From Alphaproteobacteria bacterium (lineage in GTDB: Bacteria; Pseudomonadota; Alphaproteobacteria; Bin95): 64,000 nt of DNA. The stretch is from positions 38,028-102,027 of the forward strand of contig JAJEIH010000078.1 of NCBI GenBank assembly GCA_022827685.1. Direction: 5' to 3'. The translations under genes and the position numbers were made by a program. The number at the start of each line of letters is the position of its first letter. Positions within the stretch are counted from its first letter, which is position 1. Positions 35,810-45,253 of this stretch are shown here, one piece after another. The notes below the pieces were generated by a model that searched no databases, was not told the origin of the DNA, and was given only the letters and a program-made list of their open reading frames with translations.

Positions 35810-36924
35810 GTTTGCGCCGCGTAAGCCGGGCCCTGACCCGCCTGTTCCTGCTGATCGTGGTGCCGCTCGCCGCGATAGCGATCGGGTCCTATGTCTATCT
35901 CACGGGCGGGCGTTATGTGACGACCGAAAACGCCTATGTGAAGAACGACATCGTCCAGGTCAGCGCCGACATAGAGGGACGGGTCGTGGATGTCGCCGTG
36001 CGCGACCACGAGGTGGTTCGCGCCGGGGACCTGCTGTTCCGCATCGACCCGATGCCTGTCGAGATTCGCCTGGCGCGCGCCGAGGCGGAAATGGGCATGG
36101 TGCGCGACGAACTGCTCGGATTGCGGGCCGAATACGAAGTCGCGGCGGGCCAGCTGGAGGTGACGGAAGGCGAATCGCAGGAGGCGCTTGAGGCCGTTCG
36201 CTACCACCGCAAGCAGGTGAAGCGCCTCCGCGACCTGCAGCGCCGGGGCGCTGCGGCCCGAATCAGGCTGGAAGCCGCCGAGCACGACCTGGCGGTCGCT
36301 CGCCAGCGGACCGAGGTGATCCGCAAGCAGGCGGAAGTGGCGCGGAAGCGGCTGAGCCGGGTTCTGGTGCAGCTGGGCGGCGCGCTGGATACCCCTGTCG
36401 AGAGGCACCCTATGTACCGGGAAAAGGAGTCGCTGCGCGACGCGGCCAGGCTCGATCTCGAACGCACGGTTGTCCGCGCCGCGGTCGGCGGCATCGTCTC
36501 CAATGTGAAATTGCAGGCCGGCGAATATGTCGAATCCGGCAAGCCGGTGTTCTCCATCATCGTCGAGCAGCAGCCCTGGGTCGAAGCCAATCTCAAGGAG
36601 ACGGAGCTGACCCATGTCCGGGTCGGCCAGAAGGCGACGGTTGTGGTCGATGCCTATCCGGAATTCGTGTGGCAGGCGGTCGTGGATAGCATCAGCCCGG
36701 CCACCGGCGCGGAATTCGCCGTGCTTCCGCCGCAGAACGCGACCGGCAACTGGGTCAAGGTGGTGCAGCGCCTTCCCGTCCGTTTGATGCTGCAGGACCG
36801 GCCCGGCGCGCCTCCGCTGCGCGCGGGCATGACCGTTTCCGCATCGATCGACACCGTGCGCGAGCGCCATCTGCTGACCGTCATCAAGGACAGCTGGGCC
36901 CGCACCCGGGCCGACGCCGAATAG
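35806..36924 (+). CDS. HlyD/EmrA family membrane-fusion protein of a drug efflux system
   Basis: A 372-residue periplasmic adaptor. One N-terminal membrane segment (residues about 12-32, LFLLIVVPLAAIAIGSYVYL) is followed by the lipoyl half-motif VSADIEGRVVDVAV, a long alpha-helical hairpin (about 95-200), then RTVVRAAVGGIVSNVKLQAGEYV and the beta-barrel domain. It resembles EmrA, which couples an MFS pump (EmrB) to the outer membrane. The start overlaps the MarR stop. No emrB-like transporter or TolC gene follows, so its inner-membrane partner is encoded elsewhere or lost. Confidence 0.9.
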   Translation: MSLRRVSRALTRLFLLIVVPLAAIAIGSYVYLTGGRYVTTENAYVKNDIVQVSADIEGRVVDVAVRDHEVVRAGDLLFRIDPMPVEIRLARAEAEMGMVRDELLGLRAEYEVAAGQLEVTEGESQEALEAVRYHRKQVKRLRDLQRRGAAARIRLEAAEHDLAVARQRTEVIRKQAEVARKRLSRVLVQLGGALDTPVERHPMYREKESLRDAARLDLERTVVRAAVGGIVSNVKLQAGEYVESGKPVFSIIVEQQPWVEANLKETELTHVRVGQKATVVVDAYPEFVWQAVVDSISPATGAEFAVLPPQNATGNWVKVVQRLPVRLMLQDRPGAPPLRAGMTVSASIDTVRERHLLTVIKDSWARTRADAE

Positions 36925-37010
36925 GGTGCCCCATGGACGAAACGCCGCCTCATCGTAGATAATCGGGGTTCGGCCTCATCAGGAAAGGCCTCGGCCCCAG
37001 GAGCCCGGAT

Positions 37011-40000
37011 ATGGCGCTTGCGCAAGTCAAGCTGGACGACAAATACACACTGGACGAAGGACGGGTTCTGCTGACCGGGGCCCAGGCCCTGGTGCGGCTG
37101 CCGCTGGTGCAGCGCCGCCGCGATCTGGCGGCGGGTCTCAATACCGCCGGCTTCGTTTCCGGCTATCGCGGCTCCCCCCTTGGCGGCTACGACCAGCAGC
37201 TTTGGGCGGCGCGCAAGCATCTTCAGGACCACCACATCGTCTTCAAGGCGGGCGTCAACGAAGACCTCGCCGCGACGTCCGTCTGGGGAACGCAGCAGTC
37301 CGGTTTCTTCGGCGACGCGAAATATGACGGCGTTTTCAGCATCTGGTACGGCAAGGGGCCCGGCGTGGACCGGACCGGGGATGCGCTCAAGCATGCCAAC
37401 CTGTTCGGCACGCATCCGCATGGCGGCGTCATTGCGCTCGCGGGCGACGACCATATCGCCAAGAGTTCCACGACGGCGCATCAGAGCGAGTTCGCCTTCG
37501 TTGATGCCATGGTGCCGATCCTGAACCCGTCGGGGGTCCAGGAGTTCCTCGACTTCGGCCTCTACGGCTTCGCCATGTCGCGCTATGCGGGCCTCTGGGC
37601 AGGTTTCATCTGCGTCACGGACACGGTCGATTCGACGGCGACGGTCGATATCGACCCCGACCGGGTGCAGATCCGGCTGCCGACCGATTTCGAGATGCCG
37701 GAGGGCGGGCCCAACATCCGCTGGCCGGATGTCTGGGTCGAACAGGAACCCCGCCTGCACCATGTCAAGCTGCCGGCGGCCGTTGCCTTCGTGCGCGCGA
37801 ACCGGCTGGATCGGGTGACGGTCGGCGGACCGGGCCGGCGGATCGGCATCGTCACGACCGGCAAGTCCTATCTGGATACGCGGCAGGCGCTCTCGGCGCT
37901 CGACATCGACGACTCCACCGCGCGCGAGCTCGGGCTCTCGGTTTACAAGGTGGCGCTCTCCTGGCCGATCGAGCCGGAAGGCATGCGCGCCTTCTGCGAA
38001 GGCCTGGAGGAGGTCATCGTCGTCGAGGAAAAGCGCGGGCTGATCGAGCCGCAGATCAAGGAGCTTCTCTTCAGCACGCCGGCCGACCGGCGACCCCGGG
38101 TCGTCGGCAAGACCGATGAGGACGGGCGGGAGCTGCTGCGGACCCACGGGGAACTGCAGCCCGAGGAAGTGGCCGAGGTCATTCTCTCCCGGCTCGGCCG
38201 GATGGCGGACATCTCGCGCTTCGAGTCCCGCCTGGCGGCGATACGCGAAGTCACGCGCCAGTCGGGCGGCAACCAGCCGAGCCTTGTGCGCACGCCCTCC
38301 TTCTGCTCGGGCTGCCCGCACAATTCCGGCACGCGGCTGCCGGACGGGTCGCGGGCGTTCTCCGGCATCGGCTGCCATTTCATGGCGCAGTGGGTCGATC
38401 CGGACAAGACCGCCACCTACACCCATATGGGCGCCGAAGGCGCGACCTGGGCCGGGCTGCACCACTTCGTCGAGACGCCGCACATCTTCCAGAATATCGG
38501 CGACGGCACCTACTATCATTCCGGCATCCTGGCGGTGCGCGCCGCCGTCGCGTCGGGCGCCAACATGACCTACAAGGTGCTCTACAACGACGCCGTCGCC
38601 ATGACCGGCGGGCAGCCGGTGGACGGGCCGCTGTCGCCCGCGATGGTGACGCAGCAGCTTGCCGCCGAGGGTGTGAAGCCGGTCTATCTCGTCACCGATA
38701 CGCCGGAAGCCTATGAAAAGGCCCGCGACCTCGCGCCGGGCACGGTGGTGAAGCACCGCTCGGAGTTGAACCAGGTCCAGATCGAGCTCCGGGAAATCAA
38801 GGGCGTTTCGGGCCTCGTCTATGTGCAGACCTGCGCCGCGGAGAAGCGCCGGCGGCGCAAGCGCGGCGCCTTCCCGAACCCACCCAAGCGCATGTTCATC
38901 AACCCGGCCGTGTGCGAAGGCTGCGGCGATTGCGGCGTCAAGTCGAATTGCGTCTCGGTCATCCCGGTCGAGACCGAGTTCGGCCGCAAGCGGATGATCG
39001 ACCAGTCCGCCTGCAACAAGGACTATTCCTGCCTGAACGGCTTCTGCCCGAGCTTCGTTACGGTCTATGACGCCGAGCCGCGCAAGGGGAAGCCCGCCGG
39101 CCAGGCGCCGGGGCCGCTGGAAGTCCTGCCGGAACCGGTTATCCCGGCGACCGACGAGCCCTACTCGATCATGATCGACGGCATCGGCGGCACCGGCGTC
39201 ATCACCGTGGGCGCGCTGCTGGCCATGGCGGCGCATCTGGAAGGCAAGGCCGCCACCGTGATGGACATGACGGGCCTCGCCCAGAAAGGCGGCGCCGTCT
39301 GGAGCCATCTCCGGATCGCCGACAATCCGGAGGACCTGCACAGCGTGCGCATCGGTCTCGGCGGCGGACGCGCGCTCATCGGCTGCGACCTTGTGACCTC
39401 CAGCCAGATCGACACGCTCTCCAGGCTGTCGCGCGGGACCAGCCGGGCGGTCATAAACACCTATCGCACCTACACGAACGAGTTCGCCCGCAATCCGGAC
39501 ATGTCCTTCCCGGAGGACGAGCTGCGCACCCGGATCGAGGCGGCGCTCGGCGGCGATGCCGTGGAAATGATCGACGCCACGCGCCTCGCCACGGCGCTCT
39601 TGGGCGACGCCATCGGCTCCAATCTGTTCATGGCCGGCTTCGCCTATCAGAGGGGCCTGGTCCCGGTCGGCGCAGAGGCCATCGAGCGCGCCATCGAGCT
39701 CAACGGCGTCGCCGTCGAGATGAACAAGACCGCGTTCGACTGGGGCCGGCGGGCGGCGCATGACCTCGCCTTCGTCGAGCGGATCGCATATCCGGCAGAC
39801 ACGAGGCAGGAGCGCCCGGTTCTCGAAAGCCTGGACGACATGGTCGTCCGCAGGTCCGACTTTCTGACCGGCTACCAGAATGCCGCCTATGCAGCGCGTT
39901 ACACCGCACTTGTGAATCGTGTACGCGAAGTCGAAGGCGTGGAGGGCGGCGGGCCGCTTTCCCATGCCGTCGCGCGCTATTACTTCAAGCTGCTGGCCTA

Positions 40001-40484
40001 CAAGGACGAATACGAGGTCGCCCGGCTTCACGCCTCGGGGGACTTCCGCAGGCAGATCGAGCGCCAGTTCGAGGGGGGCTACCGGCTGGAGTTCAACCTG
40101 GCTCCGCCGCTCTTCGCCCGGAAGGACCCGGTGACCGGCGAGCCGCGCAAGATGCGTTTCGGCTCGTGGATGCTGCATGTCTTCCGGCTGCTCGCCGCCA
40201 TGCGCGGCCTGCGCGGCACAGCCTTCGACCCCTTCGGGCGGACGGAGGAGCGCCGCCGCGAGCGCGCGCTGATCGCGCAATACGAGGCCGATGTCGAGGA
40301 AATCCTGAGCCGCTTCGCGCCGGAGACCAGCGCCGCCGCCGTCGCCCTGGCCAGCGTGCCGGAGCATATCCGCGGCTACGGCCATGTGAAGCTGCGCCAT
40401 CTCGAAGCCGCGGAGAAGCAGCGCGACGCGCATCTCGAAGCGCTTCGCAATCCCGGCAAACACACAATGGCCGCCGCCGAATAG
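37011..40484 (+). CDS. Indolepyruvate ferredoxin oxidoreductase family protein (fused alpha/beta)
   Basis: A 1157-residue fusion of the IorA and IorB parts, as in aerobic Proteobacteria. It decarboxylates aryl- or branched-chain 2-oxo acids to acyl-CoA with ThDP and Fe-S clusters. An N-terminal pyrimidine-binding part (GYRGSPLGGYDQQL) precedes a Cys-containing ThDP region (CSGCPHNSG, FSGIGCH), a ferredoxin-type cluster motif (CEGCGDCGVKSNC, about residues 637-649) and a C-terminal gamma domain (GIGGTGVITVGALLAMAA). The length matches the family. A start 11 bp after GGAGCC at 37011 fits. It precedes an SDR in the same direction. Confidence 0.94.
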   Translation: MALAQVKLDDKYTLDEGRVLLTGAQALVRLPLVQRRRDLAAGLNTAGFVSGYRGSPLGGYDQQLWAARKHLQDHHIVFKAGVNEDLAATSVWGTQQSGFFGDAKYDGVFSIWYGKGPGVDRTGDALKHANLFGTHPHGGVIALAGDDHIAKSSTTAHQSEFAFVDAMVPILNPSGVQEFLDFGLYGFAMSRYAGLWAGFICVTDTVDSTATVDIDPDRVQIRLPTDFEMPEGGPNIRWPDVWVEQEPRLHHVKLPAAVAFVRANRLDRVTVGGPGRRIGIVTTGKSYLDTRQALSALDIDDSTARELGLSVYKVALSWPIEPEGMRAFCEGLEEVIVVEEKRGLIEPQIKELLFSTPADRRPRVVGKTDEDGRELLRTHGELQPEEVAEVILSRLGRMADISRFESRLAAIREVTRQSGGNQPSLVRTPSFCSGCPHNSGTRLPDGSRAFSGIGCHFMAQWVDPDKTATYTHMGAEGATWAGLHHFVETPHIFQNIGDGTYYHSGILAVRAAVASGANMTYKVLYNDAVAMTGGQPVDGPLSPAMVTQQLAAEGVKPVYLVTDTPEAYEKARDLAPGTVVKHRSELNQVQIELREIKGVSGLVYVQTCAAEKRRRRKRGAFPNPPKRMFINPAVCEGCGDCGVKSNCVSVIPVETEFGRKRMIDQSACNKDYSCLNGFCPSFVTVYDAEPRKGKPAGQAPGPLEVLPEPVIPATDEPYSIMIDGIGGTGVITVGALLAMAAHLEGKAATVMDMTGLAQKGGAVWSHLRIADNPEDLHSVRIGLGGGRALIGCDLVTSSQIDTLSRLSRGTSRAVINTYRTYTNEFARNPDMSFPEDELRTRIEAALGGDAVEMIDATRLATALLGDAIGSNLFMAGFAYQRGLVPVGAEAIERAIELNGVAVEMNKTAFDWGRRAAHDLAFVERIAYPADTRQERPVLESLDDMVVRRSDFLTGYQNAAYAARYTALVNRVREVEGVEGGGPLSHAVARYYFKLLAYKDEYEVARLHASGDFRRQIERQFEGGYRLEFNLAPPLFARKDPVTGEPRKMRFGSWMLHVFRLLAAMRGLRGTAFDPFGRTEERRRERALIAQYEADVEEILSRFAPETSAAAVALASVPEHIRGYGHVKLRHLEAAEKQRDAHLEALRNPGKHTMAAAE

Positions 40485-40497
40485 GAGCATTCCCGAT

Positions 40498-41190
40498 ATG
40501 AGTGGGACGGAAACCGCGATCGTTGTCGGGGTGGGACCCGGCCTTGGCGCCTCGCTTGGACGCATTTTCTCCCGCGCCGGCATGAAGGTTGCACTGGCCG
40601 CGCGCGCGCCGGCGAAGCTGGAGCCGGTCGCCGCCGAACTGGGCGACGCCGTCAGCCTTCACGCCTGCGACGCCACCGACGATGCGAGCGTCAAGGCGCT
40701 GTTCGCAGCGGCGCCGGACCCGGACATCGTGGTCTTCAACGCCTCGGGCCGCGTCCGCGCCAGTGTCGTGGACATCGAGACCGAAGCGTTCGAGCAGGCC
40801 TGGCGTCAGGCCTGCCTCGGCGGCTTCATCGTCGGCCGGGAAGCGGCGCGGGCCATGCTGCCGCGCGGCTCGGGCAGCATCTTCTTCACCGGCGCCACGG
40901 CTTCCGTGAAGGGCTATGCCATGTCGGCGGGCTTCGCGGTCGGCAAGTTCGGCCTGCGCGCGCTGGCGCAGTCCATGGCGCGCGACTACGGGCCGAAAGG
41001 CATCCATATCGCGCATTTCGTCATCGACGGCGGCATTCTGGGGCCGCACCATGCGCCCGACCCCGGCCTGCCGGAAGACCACCTCCTGGTCCCCGATTCG
41101 ATTGCGGAGACCTATCTGCACGTCCACCGCCAGCATCGCTCGGCCTGGGCGCATGAGGTCGATCTCAGGCCGTGGACGGAGTCCTTCTGA
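40498..41190 (+). CDS. SDR family protein with a substituted catalytic tyrosine
   Basis: A 230-residue SDR-fold protein with the cofactor loop GVGPGLGAS (11-19). The position of the catalytic YxxxK is Phe146-x-x-x-Lys150 (GFAVGKFGLRAL), so the proton-donating Tyr is missing while Lys remains. The same FxxxK wording is typical of a distinct SDR subgroup, so this is unlikely to be a sequencing error. It may be a non-redox or atypical enzyme. It lies 13 bp after the IOR gene and probably forms an operon with it. Confidence 0.85.
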   Translation: MSGTETAIVVGVGPGLGASLGRIFSRAGMKVALAARAPAKLEPVAAELGDAVSLHACDATDDASVKALFAAAPDPDIVVFNASGRVRASVVDIETEAFEQAWRQACLGGFIVGREAARAMLPRGSGSIFFTGATASVKGYAMSAGFAVGKFGLRALAQSMARDYGPKGIHIAHFVIDGGILGPHHAPDPGLPEDHLLVPDSIAETYLHVHRQHRSAWAHEVDLRPWTESF

Positions 41191-41225
41191 GGAGCCGCGG
41201 GGCCTGAGCGGCCGCGGGTGCGGGG

Positions 41226-41687
41226 ATGACCATGGCAAAGCGCGTGCTGGTTCTGAACGGGCCGAACCTCAACATGCTCGGCCAGCGCCAGCCCGAGATT
41301 TACGGGCGTACGACCCTTGCGGAGATCGACGCGGATGTGAAGACGGCCGCGGGCGAACTCGGCATGGAGGTCGTCTGCCGGCAAAGCAACCAAGAGGGCG
41401 AGCTCGTCACCTGGATACAGGAGGCGCGCGGGGGTTTCGACGCCATCGTCATCAACGCCGCGGCCTACACCCACACGTCGGTCGCGCTGTTCGATGCGCT
41501 CACGCTCTTCGAGGGACCGGTCGTCGAGGTCCATCTCTCGAACATCCACCGCCGCGAGGCCTTCCGCCATCATTCCTACATTTCGGGCGCCGCGCTCGGC
41601 ATGATCGCGGGCTTCGGCCCCGTGGGATACCGGCTGGCGCTGCTGGCCCTGGCCGACCGCTGGCGTGCGGACGGGGATGCGCCGTGA
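41226..41687 (+). CDS. aroQ: Type II 3-dehydroquinate dehydratase
   Basis: A 153-residue (151 from ATG 41232) dodecameric dehydratase of the shikimate pathway. [18 protein letters not shown] carries the conserved Asn-Arg-Tyr active-site region, SNQEGELV the loop, [10 protein letters not shown] the central strand and [15 protein letters not shown] the catalytic His. Its TGA overlaps the GTG of accB; aroQ-accB-accC is a conserved alphaproteobacterial order. Confidence 0.95.
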   Translation: MTMAKRVLVLNGPNLNMLGQRQPEIYGRTTLAEIDADVKTAAGELGMEVVCRQSNQEGELVTWIQEARGGFDAIVINAAAYTHTSVALFDALTLFEGPVVEVHLSNIHRREAFRHHSYISGAALGMIAGFGPVGYRLALLALADRWRADGDAP

Positions 41688-42142
41688 GCGGCTTTCCCAT
41701 CGACGAGGAAGCGGTCCGGCGGCTCGCGGCGCTGCTCGACGAAACCGGCGTTGCCGAGATCGAATACCGGGACGGGGACCGGAGCCTCAGAATCTCCGCC
41801 CGCGGCGCGGTGCAGGTCTCCGCGCCCGTGGCAATGGCCGCCGCCCCGCAGGAAGCCCCGCCGGCGGACGCGGCTTCACCTCCGCAGCAGGCGCCCGCAG
41901 GCGCGGAGGGCACGCCCGTCACGGCGCCGATCGTGGGCACGGTCTATCTTCAGCCGGAGCCGGGGCAGCCGGCATTCGTGCAGGTCGGCGACCGCGTGCA
42001 GGCGGGCCAGATCCTGCTGATTATCGAGGCGATGAAGGTGTACAACCAGATTCCCGCTCCATCGGACGGCGTCGTCCGGCAGGTTCTCGTCTCCAGCGGC
42101 GACCCGGTCGAATATGGCGAGACCCTGATGATTCTCGGCTGA
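41684..42142 (+). CDS. accB: Biotin carboxyl carrier protein of acetyl-CoA carboxylase
   Basis: A 152-residue BCCP. The N-terminal domain (1-45) is followed by an Ala/Pro-rich flexible linker (about 48-78) and the biotinyl domain, where the biotinylated Lys lies in EAMKVYNQI (the usual EAMKM with M replaced by V). It carries CO2 between AccC and the carboxyltransferase in fatty-acid synthesis. GTG start within the aroQ stop. Confidence 0.93.
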   Translation: MSGFPIDEEAVRRLAALLDETGVAEIEYRDGDRSLRISARGAVQVSAPVAMAAAPQEAPPADAASPPQQAPAGAEGTPVTAPIVGTVYLQPEPGQPAFVQVGDRVQAGQILLIIEAMKVYNQIPAPSDGVVRQVLVSSGDPVEYGETLMILG

Positions 42143-42146
42143 GCCG

Positions 42147-43487
42147 GTGTTCGATAAGGTCCTGATCGCCAATCGCGGCGAGATCGCGCTCCGCATCATC
42201 CGCGCCTGCCGGGACCTCGGCATCCGCACCGTCGCGGTCCATTCCACCATCGACTCCGACGCCATGCATGTGCGCCTTGCGGACGAGAGCGTGTGCATCG
42301 GCCCGCCCGCGCCGCGCGACAGCTATCTGAGCATGTCCGCGCTGGTCTCGGCCGCGAGCGTGGCCGGCGCCGACGCGATCCATCCGGGCCTCGGCTTCCT
42401 TGCGGAGAACGCCACCTTCGCCCAGGTCGTGACCGACCACGGCTTCACATTCATCGGCCCGAGCCCGGACCATATCGCGACGATGGGCGACAAGATCGCC
42501 GCCAAGGCGGCCATGGCGGAAGTCGGCATTTCCGGCGTTCCCGGCAGCGAGGCCGCAGTGGAGAGCGACGCGGAAGCGGAGAAAATCGCTGACGGGATCG
42601 GCTATCCGGTGCTGGTCAAGGCGGCGGCGGGAGGCGGCGGGCGCGGCATGCAGATCGCCCGCACGCCGGCGAACCTCGCGCCCGCGCTCGGGCTGGCCCG
42701 GCGCGAGGCGGCAGGCGCCTTCGGCGATTCGCGGGTGTTCATCGAGAAGTTCATCGAGAACCCGCGCCATATCGAGGTCCAGGTGCTGGCGGACTCCCGC
42801 GGCAACGCCGTCCATCTCGGCGAGCGCGACTGCTCCATCCAGCGCCGCCACCAGAAGGTCATCGAGGAGGCGCCCTCCCCCGCCCTCGACGACGCCCAGC
42901 GGGCCGCGGTCGGCCAGCGGGCCGCAAGCGCGGTCGCCCGGCTCGGCTATCTGGGCGCGGGCACGCTCGAGTTCCTGTTCGACGGCCGGGATTTCCACTT
43001 CATCGAGATGAACACGCGCCTCCAGGTCGAGCATCCGGTCACGGAAATGGTGACGGGCGTCGATATCGTGCGCGAGCAGCTGGCGATCGCGGCAGGCGGC
43101 AAGCTGCCCTTCGGCCAGGACGATGTGCGCTTCGACGGCCATGCCATCGAATGCCGGGTCAATGCCGAGGACGCTCGCACCTTCGTGCCCTCGCCTGGGC
43201 GTGTCCGTGAATACCACCCGCCGGGCGGGCCGGGGGTCCGCGTCGATTCCGCGCTCTTCGCCGGCTGTGTCGTGCCGCCGCATTACGACAGCCTGGTCGC
43301 CAAGCTCGTGGTCCACGGGCCGGACCGCAGGACGGCGGTCGCCCGCCTCGCCCGCGCGCTCGACGAATATGTCATCGAGGGCATAGACACCAATCTCGAC
43401 CTGCACCGCCATATCGCGGGCAACCGGGACTTCAACAGCGGCGCCTGCGACATTCACTGGCTCGAACGCTGGATGGACGGCGCTTGA
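42147..43487 (+). CDS. accC: Biotin carboxylase subunit of acetyl-CoA carboxylase
   Basis: A 446-residue ATP-grasp enzyme that carboxylates biotin on BCCP. Start is GTG 42147 with the family start VFDKVLIANRGEIALRI. The glycine-rich ATP loop is KAAAGGGGRGMQ, with EKFIENPRHIEVQVL and the catalytic EMNTRLQVEHPVTE. It follows accB by 4 bp and its stop overlaps the aat start. Confidence 0.95.
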   Translation: MFDKVLIANRGEIALRIIRACRDLGIRTVAVHSTIDSDAMHVRLADESVCIGPPAPRDSYLSMSALVSAASVAGADAIHPGLGFLAENATFAQVVTDHGFTFIGPSPDHIATMGDKIAAKAAMAEVGISGVPGSEAAVESDAEAEKIADGIGYPVLVKAAAGGGGRGMQIARTPANLAPALGLARREAAGAFGDSRVFIEKFIENPRHIEVQVLADSRGNAVHLGERDCSIQRRHQKVIEEAPSPALDDAQRAAVGQRAASAVARLGYLGAGTLEFLFDGRDFHFIEMNTRLQVEHPVTEMVTGVDIVREQLAIAAGGKLPFGQDDVRFDGHAIECRVNAEDARTFVPSPGRVREYHPPGGPGVRVDSALFAGCVVPPHYDSLVAKLVVHGPDRRTAVARLARALDEYVIEGIDTNLDLHRHIAGNRDFNSGACDIHWLERWMDGA

Positions 43488-44164
43488 AGCGGATTTCGGC
43501 GGAAATGCTGCTGACCGCCTACCGGCTGGGGCTGTTCCCGATGGCGGACGGGCGCAGCTCCGACTCGCTCTACTGGCTGGACCCGCGCCGGCGCGGCGTC
43601 ATCCCGCTCGACGGCTTCCATGTGTCGCGGCGCCTCGCGCGCACCGTGCGCCAGGGCCGGTTCGAGGTCCTGGTGGACGGCGATTTCGACGCGGTGATCG
43701 CGGCCTGCGCCGAGCCGCGCGCGGATGACGGCGACACCTGGATCAATGACGACATCCTGCGGCTCTACCGGGAGCTCCACCGCAAAGGCGCGGCGCACAG
43801 CGTCGAATGCCGGCTGGAGGGGCGGCTGGCGGGAGGCCTCTACGGCGTGGCCATAGACGGCGCCTTCTTCGGGGAGAGCATGTTTTCGCGGGTCAGGGAT
43901 GCGAGCAAGGTGGCGCTGGTCCACCTCGCGGCCCGCCTCCGGATCGGCGGCTACCGCCTTCTGGACACGCAGTTCTTCACCGACCATCTGGCGACCTTCG
44001 GCGCGGTGGAAATCAGCCGCACCGACTACCGCCTCCGCCTCAAGGCCGCGCTGGAGGTGGAGGCCGAACTGCCGCGCGACCTGCCGGAAGGCGCGATGGA
44101 GCGGTTTCTCGTTTCGGCGCGGGTCAGGCCGCTTCCAGAGGCACCACCGGCGCTGCGTCCTTGA
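43484..44164 (+). CDS. aat: Leucyl/phenylalanyl-tRNA--protein transferase
   Basis: A 226-residue L/F-transferase of the N-end rule pathway, adding Leu or Phe to proteins with N-terminal Arg or Lys. The family start is LTAYRLGLFPMAD, with SDSLYWLDPRRRGVIPLD, WINDDILRLY and FGESMFSRVRDASKVAL, and TQFFTDHLATFGAV near the C-terminus. It begins with TTG overlapping the accC stop. The 3' end overlaps the convergent TauD-like gene by 41 bp, which is a long coding overlap. Confidence 0.93.
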   Translation: MKRISAEMLLTAYRLGLFPMADGRSSDSLYWLDPRRRGVIPLDGFHVSRRLARTVRQGRFEVLVDGDFDAVIAACAEPRADDGDTWINDDILRLYRELHRKGAAHSVECRLEGRLAGGLYGVAIDGAFFGESMFSRVRDASKVALVHLAARLRIGGYRLLDTQFFTDHLATFGAVEISRTDYRLRLKAALEVEAELPRDLPEGAMERFLVSARVRPLPEAPPALRP

Positions 44165-45167
44165 CCACGATGCCGCCGCGGTCGCCCGGCCGGACGCTGC
44201 CATAGCGCGCGGCGAAGGCCTCCGGAAGCCGGCGCCCCTCGGGCGGGCAGAGCCAGAGCCGCAGCAGGTGGCGGCGGCGCTCCGGCTCCGGCCAGTCCTC
44301 GAAGGCGGTCCGGTCGTGCAGGATGACGTGATTGCAGAGGAACTGCATGTCGCCGGCCTCGAAGGCCATGTCGAGCCGGAATTCTTCGCTTTCGCAGAGC
44401 GAATCGAACAGGTTCAGGGCCTCGACCTGTTTCGGCGTCAGGGCCGGCACTTCCGGGAAGCGCCGCGCGGACTCGATGTAGCGCCGTGTGTAGATCGTGG
44501 TCAGCTCGTCGCCGATCCGGTTGAAGACGGGCAGCGCGAACCAGGGCTTCATGCCTTCCGGCACCTCGCCGCGCCGGTCCACGATGAACGGCTCGTAGAG
44601 TTCGGCGGCAAGGTCCGGGCGCCGCCGCGCCATCTCGTTGTGGACAGCAACGGAGCTCACGATGGAACTCAGGCCGCCGGAGCGCGCCGGCTGCAGGCAC
44701 ATCAGCGCCACGATATCGACCGAATCGGTGTGGAAAAGCTGGCGTTCGCGGGTCTGGTAAACGCGGACATTGGGATCGCTGCTGTGCAGGCCCACATCCT
44801 TGACATGGCCCATCAGGTGGCCTCTGGCGTTCTGCGAGCGGGCGCTGCCGAAATGCGCGCCGATGCCCCAGAAGGCGGCCACGGCCTCTTCCCGGCTCAT
44901 GCGCCCGACCGGCAGACCGCGCAACAGGAAGAACCCCCTGCCTTCCAGCAATTCCTGCCTGAGCCCGGCGAGTTTCGGACCCAGCACCGGCAGCGGGAAT
45001 GCCGCCTTGTCCACCTCGATCAGGGGCCGGTCTATGGCCGCGACCGCGCGGTCGATTTCCCCGATCTCGGCACCGGAGAGGCGAAGTTCCCAGCCGCTCC
45101 CGGCGCACATCTCCGGGCCGCGCCAGGCTGCCGGGCTGTCGAGGACTTCTGGAGAAACTGTCGTCAT
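44124..45167 (-). CDS. TauD/TfdA family Fe(II)/2-oxoglutarate dioxygenase
   Basis: A 347-residue oxygenase. The HxD iron motif is LFHTDSVDIV near residue 145, the distal His is in ILHDRTAFED, and a downstream RRHLLRLWL provides the 2-oxoglutarate Arg. The family hydroxylates taurine-like, aromatic or amino-acid-derived substrates. It is divergent from the PLP decarboxylase (starts 87 bp apart), suggesting related regulation. Its C-terminal 14 codons overlap aat on the other strand. Confidence 0.88.
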   Translation of the reverse strand: MTTVSPEVLDSPAAWRGPEMCAGSGWELRLSGAEIGEIDRAVAAIDRPLIEVDKAAFPLPVLGPKLAGLRQELLEGRGFFLLRGLPVGRMSREEAVAAFWGIGAHFGSARSQNARGHLMGHVKDVGLHSSDPNVRVYQTRERQLFHTDSVDIVALMCLQPARSGGLSSIVSSVAVHNEMARRRPDLAAELYEPFIVDRRGEVPEGMKPWFALPVFNRIGDELTTIYTRRYIESARRFPEVPALTPKQVEALNLFDSLCESEEFRLDMAFEAGDMQFLCNHVILHDRTAFEDWPEPERRRHLLRLWLCPPEGRRLPEAFAARYGSVRPGDRGGIVVKDAAPVVPLEAA

Positions 45168-45253
45168 GCCATGCTCATCAGGTCGATTTCATTGCCGGAG
45201 ACTATACTCCCGATGCTGCCCCCGGAATCAATGGCGCCGGAGCGCCCGGCCCC

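Noticed and set aside
36654..40583. A 1309-codon minus-strand open frame
   Set aside because: It is the antisense shadow of the indolepyruvate oxidoreductase gene; its product is Arg/Ala/Gly-rich with no motif, whereas the plus strand has clear ThDP and Fe-S signatures.
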